Source of the DNA: Pseudanabaena biceps
GTDB lineage: Bacteria; Cyanobacteriota; Cyanobacteriia; Pseudanabaenales; Pseudanabaenaceae
DNA length: 64,000 nt
Direction of reading: 5' to 3'
NCBI GenBank assembly: GCA_013361095.1
Contig: JAATWA010000001.1
Coordinates: forward strand, 2,871,001 to 2,935,000
Below the pieces are notes generated by a model. That model did no database searches, was not told where the DNA came from, and saw nothing but the letters and a program-made list of their open reading frames with translations. Positions 45,001 through 52,967 of the stretch are shown here, in pieces. A program made the position numbers and the translations under genes. Every line of letters starts with the position of its first letter. The stretch's first letter is position 1.

Positions 45001-46293
45001 ATGCGTTACTCAGCAAATACCCTTAGTCGTCGCTACGAAATGCCCACCTGTTTGTTGGAAATCCAAACAGAGCGATCGCCGTTATCAGAATGGCAGTCTC
45101 AGACAGTGGCGCAAAATTTGCGATTTCAGTTGCGGCTAGGTGGCAAAAACAACAAAACGCTCAAAGGCAATCAACAACAAATTAGTTACTTAATCGAAGC
45201 TGTTACCAATTATTGCGATCGCTGGTTAGCCCAAGAAGATTTTGAGTCACTTGATCATGTGATCACTATCCCTAAACTTTCATCATTGAGGCTTTCGACA
45301 CTACAACTATTTGACCTCTATGAAAGCTTAGAACTCTGTGCCAGTGAGTTAGTGATTTTGCCTAACCTCGTGCTAGAAGTGCGCCGCTTCAGTCCGAACT
45401 GGCTCAAAATTTTAGCAGGGGCGATCGCGATTATTGGTGTTAGTTTTGGTACAGTTCGTCTCGTTTCTCGCGATCAGCCCAGTTTTCAGATGGCTTCACC
45501 TTCTATGGATTCATCTCCCGATACTGTGGCGCTTCAGCCTGCCAAGCCAGAAGTTAACTCAGAAAGCAAGTCAGCCAATAAATCTCCAAATCAATCTCCC
45601 AGTCAGAGCGCAGGCTCACCAGCAGCTCCGCCTTTGGCAAAAACAATTAACCCACCCAGTGCTAATACTAATCCTGATACTAATGCGATCGCTAGTCCGC
45701 CGCCGTCATCTCCCCAGAGTAAGGCTAGAACTGATAGAGAGTTTCGCCCGCCTCAAGATCTAGTAGCAAGTTCACCTAATATTAAAGAGCCTGAGATGGC
45801 GGATTCGATGATCTTAAGACAACGCTCTGCTAATGCGCCTACAACTTCACCAAGTCTCGACTCAGCCAAGCTTTCAGGTCGCGCCGAGTCTGCTAATCAA
45901 GCTCCTGCCTCCATTGCCGCCGAAGCCCCATCTACGGCTATGCGATCGCCTAAAGTTGTGAGTCCTGCTGCACCGACTGCTGGAGCCAGTGCGGATCGCG
46001 TTCAATCCGCAAACATCAAGGTCTTACAAATTACTTCCCAATTACCTGATCAAATTACTGCAAATCTAACTCGCTATTTACAATCTCAGTCTCTCCAAAC
46101 TTCGCAAACGGGTGTAGTTGTTTTTGATGCGGAGCTTGCAGGCGATCGCTTGATCAACATCAAATTTGATGCTCAAGGTTCAACATTTACAGATTCAGAT
46201 TCAGAAATAATTAACAAACTAGAGGATTTGTTACGCCAGTGGCGATCGCCTAGTGCCGCTACGGGCAAAATTCGCTTAATTATTCAAACATAA
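45001..46293 (+). CDS. DUF4335 protein, membrane-anchored
   Basis: A 430-residue protein from MRYSANTLSRRYEMPTCLLE, which fits the DUF4335 start; an in-frame TTG lies three codons upstream. The first ~135 residues are a cytoplasmic domain. One membrane segment (about 138-155, LKILAGAIAIIGVSFGTVRL) is followed by a Pro/Ser/Asn-rich linker of about 170 residues and a small TonB/energy-transducer-like C-terminal domain (NIKVLQITSQLPDQITANLT, GVVVFDAELAGDRLINIKFD). It is paired with DUF3038 as is usual in cyanobacteria. The TAA is part of a terminator palindrome. Confidence 0.8.
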   Translation: MRYSANTLSRRYEMPTCLLEIQTERSPLSEWQSQTVAQNLRFQLRLGGKNNKTLKGNQQQISYLIEAVTNYCDRWLAQEDFESLDHVITIPKLSSLRLSTLQLFDLYESLELCASELVILPNLVLEVRRFSPNWLKILAGAIAIIGVSFGTVRLVSRDQPSFQMASPSMDSSPDTVALQPAKPEVNSESKSANKSPNQSPSQSAGSPAAPPLAKTINPPSANTNPDTNAIASPPPSSPQSKARTDREFRPPQDLVASSPNIKEPEMADSMILRQRSANAPTTSPSLDSAKLSGRAESANQAPASIAAEAPSTAMRSPKVVSPAAPTAGASADRVQSANIKVLQITSQLPDQITANLTRYLQSQSLQTSQTGVVVFDAELAGDRLINIKFDAQGSTFTDSDSEIINKLEDLLRQWRSPSAATGKIRLIIQT

Positions 46294-46323
46294 AAAAAGA
46301 GGGCTAAGCCCTCTTTTTTTATG
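46289..46323. terminator. Bidirectional terminator overlapping the DUF4335 stop
   Basis: CATAAAAAAAGAGGGC and its complement pair around TAA. The stop codon at 46291-46293 lies inside the left arm. It also serves the convergent FHA gene. Confidence 0.8.
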
Positions 46324-46336
46324 TTTTCTTGGTTTT

Positions 46337-47086
46337 TTAAGAATTAAATTGAAAAATAAAACTTACTTTGTCGCCTTTACCAAGGGAAATGCGATCGCCT
46401 GCTCTCAATTTATGGCGATTACCCGCAGGTAGGGGCAAATTATTAATATAGGTTCCATTAGAACTGCCCGTATCTTCAAGATAAAACGCATCACCTTCAG
46501 CTCGAATATCCGCATGAATGCGAGAAACAATATCGGAATCTGGAAATCCTGACACATCAATATCAGGCGGAATCACAGTATTTGGTTTGCCAATATGCAC
46601 CACAGGCAAATTGGCAGGAATCTCAATATTGAGATTTGTTTGGACATGGAGCAAAGACGCTACGAATTGCTGTAACTGAGTTTTGGCATTTACAGGACTG
46701 GGGGCGGAGACTGATGGACTAACAGGGACGTTAGTGGTTTGAGTTATAGGCGTTTCATCAGGTTCACTACTAGATAAATTCTGTGCTTCTGCTGCCATCA
46801 TATTTTCTATGCCAGTAAAATCGGGGACGGTGGGAAGCTCAGACATAGGGTTGATGATTATGCTTACAGGAGGATTATCTTCGGTCATTTGATTAACCTC
46901 GATCTCGTCAGTACTTGGATTATTTAGATTAAAGCCACAATGTCCACAAAATTTAGCATCTGACAACACAGAAGTATTACAACTAGGACATTGCACAGTT
47001 TTTACAATTGGCAATGGCGTAAAGCAAGCTTCGCAGTTGAGGGCTTCGTCGGGGTTAGGATGATTGCAGCTAGGGCAGGTGATCAT
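46337..47086 (-). CDS. FHA-domain protein with double zinc ribbon
   Basis: A 249-residue cytoplasmic protein. Two CxxC...CxxC ribbons are at the N-terminus (ITCPSCNHPNPDEALNCEAC; VQCPSCNTSVLSDAKFCGHC). A flexible acidic linker of about 90 residues follows. The FHA domain (about 165-249) has VVHIGKPNTVIPPDI, SDIVSRIHADIRAEG and DTGSSNGTYINNLPLPAG, and would bind phosphothreonine peptides. This layout is common in cyanobacteria near VWA proteins and Ser/Thr kinases. The next gene upstream on this strand is not co-directional at close range; a palindrome at 47198-47248 separates it from the VWA gene. Confidence 0.88.
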   Translation of the reverse strand: MITCPSCNHPNPDEALNCEACFTPLPIVKTVQCPSCNTSVLSDAKFCGHCGFNLNNPSTDEIEVNQMTEDNPPVSIIINPMSELPTVPDFTGIENMMAAEAQNLSSSEPDETPITQTTNVPVSPSVSAPSPVNAKTQLQQFVASLLHVQTNLNIEIPANLPVVHIGKPNTVIPPDIDVSGFPDSDIVSRIHADIRAEGDAFYLEDTGSSNGTYINNLPLPAGNRHKLRAGDRISLGKGDKVSFIFQFNS

Positions 47087-47197
47087 AAAACAAGCTATCT
47101 GGATGTGTTTGTAGCTGCGATCGCTACTTGTTCCGAAATTTCAACAAAATTATTGTATCGCCAAAAGTTATACAGCGTTTTGTGCTTTCTTCAATCC

Positions 47198-47248
47198 CCA
47201 GAAAATTTTTAAAAATCTAGCGAAGCTAGATTTTTAAAAATTTTCTGG
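47198..47248. repeat. Perfect palindrome with GAA centre
   Basis: Arms of 24 bp (CCAGAAAATTTTTAAAAATC then TAGC) pair around GAA. It lies between the VWA and FHA genes and abuts the VWA stop codon. Confidence 0.8.
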
Positions 47249-47254
47249 AATTAT

Positions 47255-48526
47255 CTAATTAGGAGGAATTTGCAGCACAGTTTTAGAAGCAATTCTGGTT
47301 TTTTTGCGATCTGCTTCGCTTAAAGCTGTGCCTGACTGTAGACGAGTCGCATTGTTTTGCAAAATAGTTGATCCATTGTGATCGCCCATCTGCAAAGCCG
47401 TCTTAGAGGCGGACTGTAACATGGTGGCAGCTCCTGCGCGATCGCCCTGTTGCAATTTCTGTTCAGCAATTTGAGTTTGGCGATATTTAGCAAGTGCTAG
47501 TAAATGATTTTGCACCTGTGGATCGACCTGCGGAGAATAGTCCTGAACTAACTCTGCGGCGATCGCTAAAGGCGATGATAAGGAATTAATTTGTCCCTGA
47601 GCAGGCACATCATAGCGAACCTGCACCGTCAGGATAGGAATCTCAGAACTAGCGGCAGGCTCGGCACTATAGCTGGCAGGGCTGATATATAGATTGCAGA
47701 GGACAACGCGCTCCACATCGGTCATCAAGTCGCCAAGGCGCACAATAATTGCATCCCCCTCGGTTTGATAGGCTAACTCGATCGTATCAGGGGCAACTTG
47801 AGCGATCGGCTTTAACTCGGCTAAGCGGACATGGGGCGCTAATTGCAAAATTAAATAGGCATTGGTGAGATTGATCGCCTGCACACGCTTGAGCAGTTTT
47901 TGAAATTCTGTTCCCGCCGATTCAGGTGAGTCAATATATGCCATTGTGCCGCCACCCGCATCGGCAATGCGTTCTAGGATGTCTTGATTCCAGCTATCCC
48001 CAAAACCAAGACTGTGCAAGGTCATATTATATTCAGTGGCTAGCCGTGAAAATTGCAAACAGCGTTCATTGTTGCCATGTTCGTTTTCACCATCGGTCAG
48101 CACAAAAATTTGGCTCACTCTTCCATCTTTGCCCTTGCTGGTTTCTTGCAATCCCAACTTGATTGCGTCATCAATGCAAGTTCCACCTGACGCTTTAAGA
48201 GATTGGATTTTTTCTTTAATCGACTCAATACGATCTACTGGCTGATTTCCCACCACAGTAGTGGCTTTGTGATCGAAACCAACTACGCTAATTCGATCTT
48301 GAATAAACATTTGATCGACTAGATCACGGGCGGCTCGTTTAACGGTGTCAAGGGGTTTCCCTCCCATCGATCCACTGTGATCAAGCACAAGACAAAGGTT
48401 TAGGGGTGCATTATTCCCGTCCGTTGCAGAATTGGCGGAAATGGCGATCGCGAGTTGGCGTTGGCTGCTGCCTTGCTTGCTGTCGAGATGGCGATCGCTT
48501 AACTTACAGGTCAGATTTACGCTCAT
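47255..48526 (-). CDS. VWA-domain protein
   Basis: A 423-residue protein. The VWA domain (about 40-210) has the complete MIDAS metal site: LVLDHSGSMGGKP (DxSGS), LKASGGTCIDDAIKLG (Thr) and IFVLTDGENEHGN (Asp). After it come a beta-rich domain (about 215-330) and a helical end (ALAKYRQTQIAEQKLQQGDR). No signal peptide or membrane anchor is seen. Such proteins in cyanobacteria are often found with FHA proteins and protein kinases, as here next to an FHA gene. The partner is unknown. Confidence 0.85.
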   Translation of the reverse strand: MSVNLTCKLSDRHLDSKQGSSQRQLAIAISANSATDGNNAPLNLCLVLDHSGSMGGKPLDTVKRAARDLVDQMFIQDRISVVGFDHKATTVVGNQPVDRIESIKEKIQSLKASGGTCIDDAIKLGLQETSKGKDGRVSQIFVLTDGENEHGNNERCLQFSRLATEYNMTLHSLGFGDSWNQDILERIADAGGGTMAYIDSPESAGTEFQKLLKRVQAINLTNAYLILQLAPHVRLAELKPIAQVAPDTIELAYQTEGDAIIVRLGDLMTDVERVVLCNLYISPASYSAEPAASSEIPILTVQVRYDVPAQGQINSLSSPLAIAAELVQDYSPQVDPQVQNHLLALAKYRQTQIAEQKLQQGDRAGAATMLQSASKTALQMGDHNGSTILQNNATRLQSGTALSEADRKKTRIASKTVLQIPPN

Positions 48527-48649
48527 TGAAATTGCTATTCCTAAAACTTAAAAAACTCTTGGGGCTATCTTGCAGCTTTCCCCGACCGTTTCAAACTTAA
48601 CCACTCGCTAATTTTAGCTTATAGAGATCGCCAGTCTTTTTTAAGACAT

Positions 48650-48692
48650 CAAACCAAAAGATGAGTTGCGCCGCAACTCATCTTTTGGTTTG
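48650..48692. repeat. Perfect palindrome with single-base centre (family A-like flanks)
   Basis: Arms of 21 bp (CAAACCAAAAGATGAGTTGC then G) pair around one C. The flanks ATCGCCAGTC and GACTATGGCT resemble family A ends. Confidence 0.8.
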
Positions 48693-48713
48693 TGACTATG
48701 GCTGGACGTAAAG

Positions 48714-48762
48714 CCCAAAAAAGATGTGGCGCACGCTGCGCGTGCGCCACATCTTTTTTGGG
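48714..48762. repeat. Perfect palindrome with TGC centre
   Basis: Arms of 23 bp (CCCAAAAAAGATGTGGCGCA then CGC) pair around TGC. Confidence 0.8.
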
Positions 48763-48770
48763 TTCTATAT

Positions 48771-48901
48771 CAGCAATTCTCATTATAAAAATTGGTTTTT
48801 TGAAAGCCAGCCTACGACTGGCTTTCAAAAAACCAATTTTGGGGTTTGCAGCGCCTTAGGCGCTGCAAACCCCAAAATTGGTTTCATAATGAGAATTGCT
48901 G
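48771..48901 (+). repeat. Family D element, 131 bp, two inner hairpins
   Basis: Perfect ends CAGCAATTCTCATTAT. Inner hairpins GAAAGCCAGCC/GGCTGGCTTTC (one central mismatch) and GGGGTTTGCAGCGCC/GGCGCTGCAAACCCC (perfect). Same orientation as 22209. Confidence 0.92.
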
Positions 48902-49030
48902 GTTCTATATGCCAAACTCTGTAAGTTAAATTGCCGAATTTTAGGACTAAACCTGCTTATCGAGCTTTGCTTTGCTAAACTGAGACTTAATTCTTGAGAC
49001 ATACTAAATAAGGAAACGGGTAAGTTTTAT

Positions 49031-49921
49031 ATGCCTTACTCAGCAGAGATCAGTCGTCGTCAACCTAGCTGTTTTTTGTTCTTGATCGATCAATCAGGAT
49101 CGATGGCAGATGCTTTTTCTAGTGATAGTGCTAGCAATGGAAATCTGAAGGGAGCCAATGAAAGCTTACACAAGACCAATGACCCCATTCAAAAAGCCCA
49201 AGCGGTCGCAGATGCGGTCAATCGTCTACTTGACTCGTTAGGTCAAAGATGCGTCAAGGGTAATAAAATTTATGACTACTTTGATGTGGGTGTAATTGGC
49301 TATAACAGTGAAGTGGCTTCAGCCTTAACAGGGGTGGCTGGAGATCAGGCGATCGCACCTATTGGCAAGATTTATGAAAATCCTAACGAACTAGAAAAAC
49401 GCGCTCAAAAACTGCCTGATGGTATGGGGGGATTAGTCGAAGTTTATAATGATTTTCCAATTTGGTTTAAGCCGATCGCTAGCGGTGGGACGGCGATGTG
49501 TAGTGTATTTTCGCTAGCCAAAATTTTATTGGAAGAATGGATTGACAAACATCCTAATAGCTATCCACCAACGATTATCAACATCACTGACGGTGAATCT
49601 ACAGATGGCGATCCGACTGAAGATGCAAATCAGCTCAAGAAATTAAGTACTTCTGATGGTTCGGTATTGCTTTACAACATTCATCTTTCTGCCGAATATA
49701 CTCAGCCCGTGTCATTCCCTAGCACTGCTGAAGTATTAAATGATCCCTATGCGCGATTGATGTTTGATTTGTCGAGTCCTCTTCCCTATGCAGCGCAAAA
49801 AGCCGCCGAAAAAGAGGGCTACAAAATTACGCCTGATTCCAGAGCCTTCATGTTTAATGCTGATCCAGTCAAGCTGATTCAATTTTTGGATATCGGTACA
49901 AGGACTGAAAATCTACGCTAA
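49031..49921 (+). CDS. VWA-domain protein
   Basis: A 296-residue protein that is almost all VWA domain. FLFLIDQSGSMADAF, PIASGGTAMCSVFSLAKIL and IINITDGESTDGDPTEDANQ give a complete MIDAS site. The domain contains insertions (GVAGDQAIAPIGKIYENPN) unlike the VWA protein encoded on the other side of the gap, so the two are not recent duplicates. It resembles TerY-like VWA proteins of kinase/phosphatase modules. No signal peptide is evident. A hairpin overlaps the stop codon. Confidence 0.85.
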   Translation: MPYSAEISRRQPSCFLFLIDQSGSMADAFSSDSASNGNLKGANESLHKTNDPIQKAQAVADAVNRLLDSLGQRCVKGNKIYDYFDVGVIGYNSEVASALTGVAGDQAIAPIGKIYENPNELEKRAQKLPDGMGGLVEVYNDFPIWFKPIASGGTAMCSVFSLAKILLEEWIDKHPNSYPPTIINITDGESTDGDPTEDANQLKKLSTSDGSVLLYNIHLSAEYTQPVSFPSTAEVLNDPYARLMFDLSSPLPYAAQKAAEKEGYKITPDSRAFMFNADPVKLIQFLDIGTRTENLR

Positions 49922-49949
49922 ACAAAGCGGCTCAAGGAGACGCTTTGTT
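49921..49949. terminator. Hairpin at the end of the VWA gene
   Basis: AACAAAGCG and CGCTTTGTT pair around an 11-base loop. The last base of the stop codon lies in the stem. Confidence 0.55.
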
Positions 49950-49966
49950 ACTATGAATTTCTTCTT

Positions 49967-50013
49967 CCCCAAAAAGTAATGGCGGCGCTTCGCGCCGCCA
50001 TTACTTTTTGGGG
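49967..50013. repeat. Perfect palindrome with TTC centre
   Basis: Arms of 22 bp (CCCCAAAAAGTAATGGCGGC then GC) pair around TTC. Confidence 0.85.
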
Positions 50014-50017
50014 TTTT

Positions 50018-50078
50018 GTCATCAAATTAACAACAACCGAAATGGCGGAGCCATTTCGGTTGTTGTTAATTTGATGAC
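50018..50078. repeat. Perfect palindrome overlapping the RlpA-like gene end
   Basis: Arms of 29 bp (GTCATCAAATTAACAACAAC then CGAAATGGC) pair around GGA. The last four codons and the TAA stop of the RlpA-like gene lie in the right arm. Confidence 0.85.
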
Positions 50079-50902
50079 GACAATATTGTTGCGGTGACTG
50101 GCACAACGCCAACTTCATTACTGCTGAGTGCGATCGCGGCAGCATAGGACAAATCTAAACTGCGATCGCCCACATAAGGACCGCGATCGTTAATGCGTAC
50201 AACTACGGACTTACCATTTTGTTGGTTAGTCACTTTTAGATAAGTATCAAAAGGCAAGGTGGGGTGAGCTGCTGTATAGTCTTCTTGCTCAAACTGCTCA
50301 CCAGAAGCGGTCTGTCTGCCTTGAAAATAGGGGCCATACCAAGAGGCTGTGACATTCATTTGTTCGCCAGTGCTGGACAACTGATACATTTGCTTTTGAG
50401 CTTCTACCAATGTTAGTGGCTCCGTGTCTGCCGCTACTCGCAAATTATTAATCCATTGAGTCAGGTTCAAAGAAGGATTCAATACACTTGCCTTCGAGAC
50501 TTTGAATAAAATTGTGTCCTGATACTTACCCACATATTCATTGTCAATTATGGATGGCTTTAGGCGATCAGGATCAAAGTCTGGAAGATTCAAAATAATA
50601 GCTACTTTTGCCACTGCTAAAGCTGCCTGAGGTAAATCTTTAACCCAAAATGTGGGTTTATTATTGACGAAAATCATCCATTGATCATCAATATTATGAC
50701 GAAGATCAACCGTATATCTAGGTCGAGATACTCCTAAAGAATTCTTATTAAGAAAACTATTTTCTAGATTTTGTTCTTGTTCAAATGATTGATACTCCTG
50801 ATTAATTGTTTGACCTGTTACTTCATTCACAAGAATGGGTACAGATGATGTAGAAGCTAGTGATAGCAAGGATAGCACTAACAGTTTAGGGATTGGAGTC
50901 AT
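50066..50902 (-). CDS. RlpA-like double-psi beta-barrel protein
   Basis: A 278-residue exported protein. The N-terminus (KLLVLSLLSLASTSSVPILV) is a signal peptide or anchor. The C-terminal domain (about 180-270) reads NVTASWYGPYFQGRQTASGE, TAAHPTLPFDTYLKVTNQQN and VVVRINDRGPYVGDRSLDLS, the RlpA double-psi barrel. RlpA proteins are lytic transglycosylases acting on denuded peptidoglycan, or septal binders. The catalytic Asp of the DRGP segment is present. The last codons sit in a palindrome. Confidence 0.88.
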   Translation of the reverse strand: MTPIPKLLVLSLLSLASTSSVPILVNEVTGQTINQEYQSFEQEQNLENSFLNKNSLGVSRPRYTVDLRHNIDDQWMIFVNNKPTFWVKDLPQAALAVAKVAIILNLPDFDPDRLKPSIIDNEYVGKYQDTILFKVSKASVLNPSLNLTQWINNLRVAADTEPLTLVEAQKQMYQLSSTGEQMNVTASWYGPYFQGRQTASGEQFEQEDYTAAHPTLPFDTYLKVTNQQNGKSVVVRINDRGPYVGDRSLDLSYAAAIALSSNEVGVVPVTATILSSSN

Positions 50903-51525
50903 ATTATTTTAATCTTAAATGTTAAGGATATTTTTAAGCTCTAAGTCTAAATAGATAGGGGTGGTTAGATCCATTTGAACTGGTTAAAAATATAATTAAT
51001 TTGAGTTTTAATCTATTTGTTTTTAGGCTTATAAGACTTATTTTGAGAGCTTAAAAAGGTTTGTAAATTTGGAACGTTCCTTAACCTACGGTATTAGTGG
51101 GGATCATAAATCATCCTTGAGAAAGAGATAGAAGACTAGTAGTTAAAGCTAATCAAAGAATTAAGATAAAACTTTCATGAGTTGTTGATCCAGCTTTTCC
51201 CCTTGCCTAGCTATGCTATTTCGGCAAAGATTTTCCTGTAAGTCATATGCATTAGATATTTCAGAGATCCAAATAGTACGAATTTTTCCTGTATAAAAGA
51301 TGTGATTGTGTTTAAGAATACAATTGTTAAGCAAATGTTAATTTTTTTTAGAGATTGTCATAAAATGTCAGGGTTTTTAGCGGCGATCGCGCTGTGAAGT
51401 CAAGCAATTTAGCTGATGTTTGCTGAAATTTTTATCGTTAATGTATGTAAATGTCTCGGATAATTCCTCTATAGCGTGGATTGCTAATCAAAAATTGGCG
51501 ATGCCCGCTATTTTTGTTAAATAGT

Positions 51526-51574
51526 AAAAGCCTAATAAATAGAGGTGCGGTGCAAATCGCCGCACCTCTATTTA
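51526..51574. repeat. Palindrome with short imperfect centre
   Basis: Arms begin AAAAGCCTAATAAATAGAGG and continue TGCGG before a TGCAAAT-containing imperfect centre. Confidence 0.75.
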
Positions 51575-51600
51575 TTAGGCTTTTCTGTCCATATAAAATC

Positions 51601-51638
51601 AAAAGTGAGGGGCAGCGCTTCGCGATACCCCTCACTTC
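51601..51638. repeat. Partly decayed palindrome
   Basis: AAGTGAGGGG and its complement flank the GCGC-TTC-GCG core with mismatches between them. Confidence 0.6.
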
Positions 51639-51671
51639 TTACACTGGGCTATCGCTTTTTAGACTGAGAGG

Positions 51672-51722
51672 AAACCAAAAAAAAGGTGGTGTTGCATAGC
51701 AACACCACCTTTTTTTTGGTTT
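51672..51722. repeat. Perfect palindrome with ATA centre
   Basis: Arms of 24 bp (AAACCAAAAAAAAGGTGGTG then TTGC) pair around ATA, just after the stop codon of the DnaJ-pentapeptide gene. Confidence 0.85.
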
Positions 51723-51730
51723 AAATACTT

Positions 51731-52597
51731 TTAACGTGAAGGTCGATAAATTTCCCCATTGGGCATGATTGCGCCGTTGAAATTGACGTTGGTTAACTTG
51801 ACCATCACCTTATCGCCAAAGCCAACTTTTGCCCCACTCAAATTTGCGCCGCTTAAATCTGCCCCGCTTAAGTCAGCCCCAATTAAGTTTGCCCCACGCA
51901 AGTCAGCATTTTGCAAATTAGCTTGAAATAAATTAGCGCGAAAGAGATTTGCACCTTGCAAGTTGGCATTTTGCATATTGACACGATGCAAAAAGGCATC
52001 GGTTAAGTCGGCATTGCTGAGATTTGCATTGCTGAGATTTCGCCCCTCAAGATACTTTTCTCGTAAATCTGCGCCTCTAAAGTCACCTCCAGAGAGATCA
52101 GTTTTTTGTGGTTGAGGTTTTGGCTGATAAGAGTTGGGGCGAACCTCAGATTGATGGTTAGCTTGATGAGTGGCTTGTTTGGAGGTTTGCTGGCGAGTTT
52201 GATAGGACTGGTAAGCTCGATAAGGCTCTGATGGTTGTGGTTGAGCTTTGGCTTTAGCTTGATAGGAGCTTTGATAATAACTTTGGTACTTAGTTTGATG
52301 TGAAGTTTGATGCGAGGTCTGATGTTGATGAGAGCGCGTACTTTGATGAGAATATGCGGATTTCTGTGGATTAGTTTGCGATTTTTCGGCTTGTTGTTCA
52401 ACGGCTTTGCGTAAACTGTCTCTGGCGTGATTGATTTCCTTGAGCTTTTCTTGAGCGTGCAACTGTTGTTGCACATTTTCTCTAGGAATGCGATCGGGAT
52501 GCCACTGCAAAGCGAGTGCTTTGTAAGCTTTGTTTACATCTTCTAACGTTGCAGTAGAGGGCAAACCCAGAAGTTTATAGCATTGATCGATTTCCAT
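51731..52597 (-). CDS. DnaJ-domain and pentapeptide-repeat fusion protein
   Basis: A 288-residue protein. Residues 4-70 are a J domain (CYKLLGLPSTATLEDVNKAY) with the Hsp70-contacting HPD intact in ALQWHPDRIPRE. Residues 75-170 are a Gln/Ser/Tyr/His-rich linker (SHQHQTSHQTSHQTKYQSYY). Residues about 175-265 are A(D/N)Lxx pentapeptide repeats (ANLSNADLTDAFLHRVNMQN, ANLFQANLQNADLRGANLIG) forming a right-handed quadrilateral helix. Such fusions occur in cyanobacteria; the client is unknown. The low-complexity linker makes other-frame ORFs look long. Confidence 0.9.
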   Translation of the reverse strand: MEIDQCYKLLGLPSTATLEDVNKAYKALALQWHPDRIPRENVQQQLHAQEKLKEINHARDSLRKAVEQQAEKSQTNPQKSAYSHQSTRSHQHQTSHQTSHQTKYQSYYQSSYQAKAKAQPQPSEPYRAYQSYQTRQQTSKQATHQANHQSEVRPNSYQPKPQPQKTDLSGGDFRGADLREKYLEGRNLSNANLSNADLTDAFLHRVNMQNANLQGANLFRANLFQANLQNADLRGANLIGADLSGADLSGANLSGAKVGFGDKVMVKLTNVNFNGAIMPNGEIYRPSR

Positions 52598-52967
52598 ATT
52601 TTGTCGATTCCACAGCGCTAGAGATTTTCAGTTTACGCCGCCAAATGATCCCAAGTGTATCAAAACAATATCTATTAGTGAGAGATTGACCTTGTGAAAA
52701 CAGCAATTCTCATTATGAAACCAATTTTGGGTGTTTCAGCGCCTAGGGCGCTGAAACACCCAAAATTGGTTTTTTGAAAGCCAGCCGTAGGCTGGCTTTC
52801 AAAAAACCAATTTTTATAATGAGAATTTCTGTTGTGAAAAGCTAAAAGTAGCGCGCTACTTTTAGCTTTATCAGGCTATTCAAAGACCTATGGCGAACGC
52901 TGCGCTTGCATCATAAAGTCTTTTGTTTTTAAGAAAGCGGCAACAGACTGTATTTATTAAGTCTAAC
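52598..52967. other. Intergenic region with a family D element
   Basis: About 370 bases holding the 131-bp element at 52701-52831 and a short perfect inverted repeat at 52839-52868 (AAAGCTAAAAGTAGC). Nothing else is recognised. Confidence 0.6.
52701..52831 (-). repeat. Family D element, 131 bp, two inner hairpins
   Basis: The G/C hairpin reads GGGTGTTTCAGCGCC/GGCGCTGAAACACCC, differing from the other copies on both arms in step. Ends are CAGCAATTCTCATTAT with one change at the right. Same orientation as 42573. Confidence 0.92.

Larger units (their letters stand above)
48527..49030. other. Intergenic stack of palindromic elements
   Basis: About 500 bases between the divergent VWA genes. Most of it (from about 48625 to 48901) is three repeat elements back to back. 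The last 120 bases should hold the promoter of the second VWA gene. Confidence 0.6.
50903..51730. other. Intergenic region with palindromes at its right end
   Basis: About 830 bases. The first 600 are AT-rich without a credible ORF or recognised motif. The last 210 contain three inverted repeats at 51526-51574, 51601-51638 and 51672-51722. Confidence 0.5.

Noticed and set aside
51438..51699. ORFs of 65-72 residues on both strands
   Set aside because: They read through the palindromes at 51526-51638 and have near-identical sequence on both strands.
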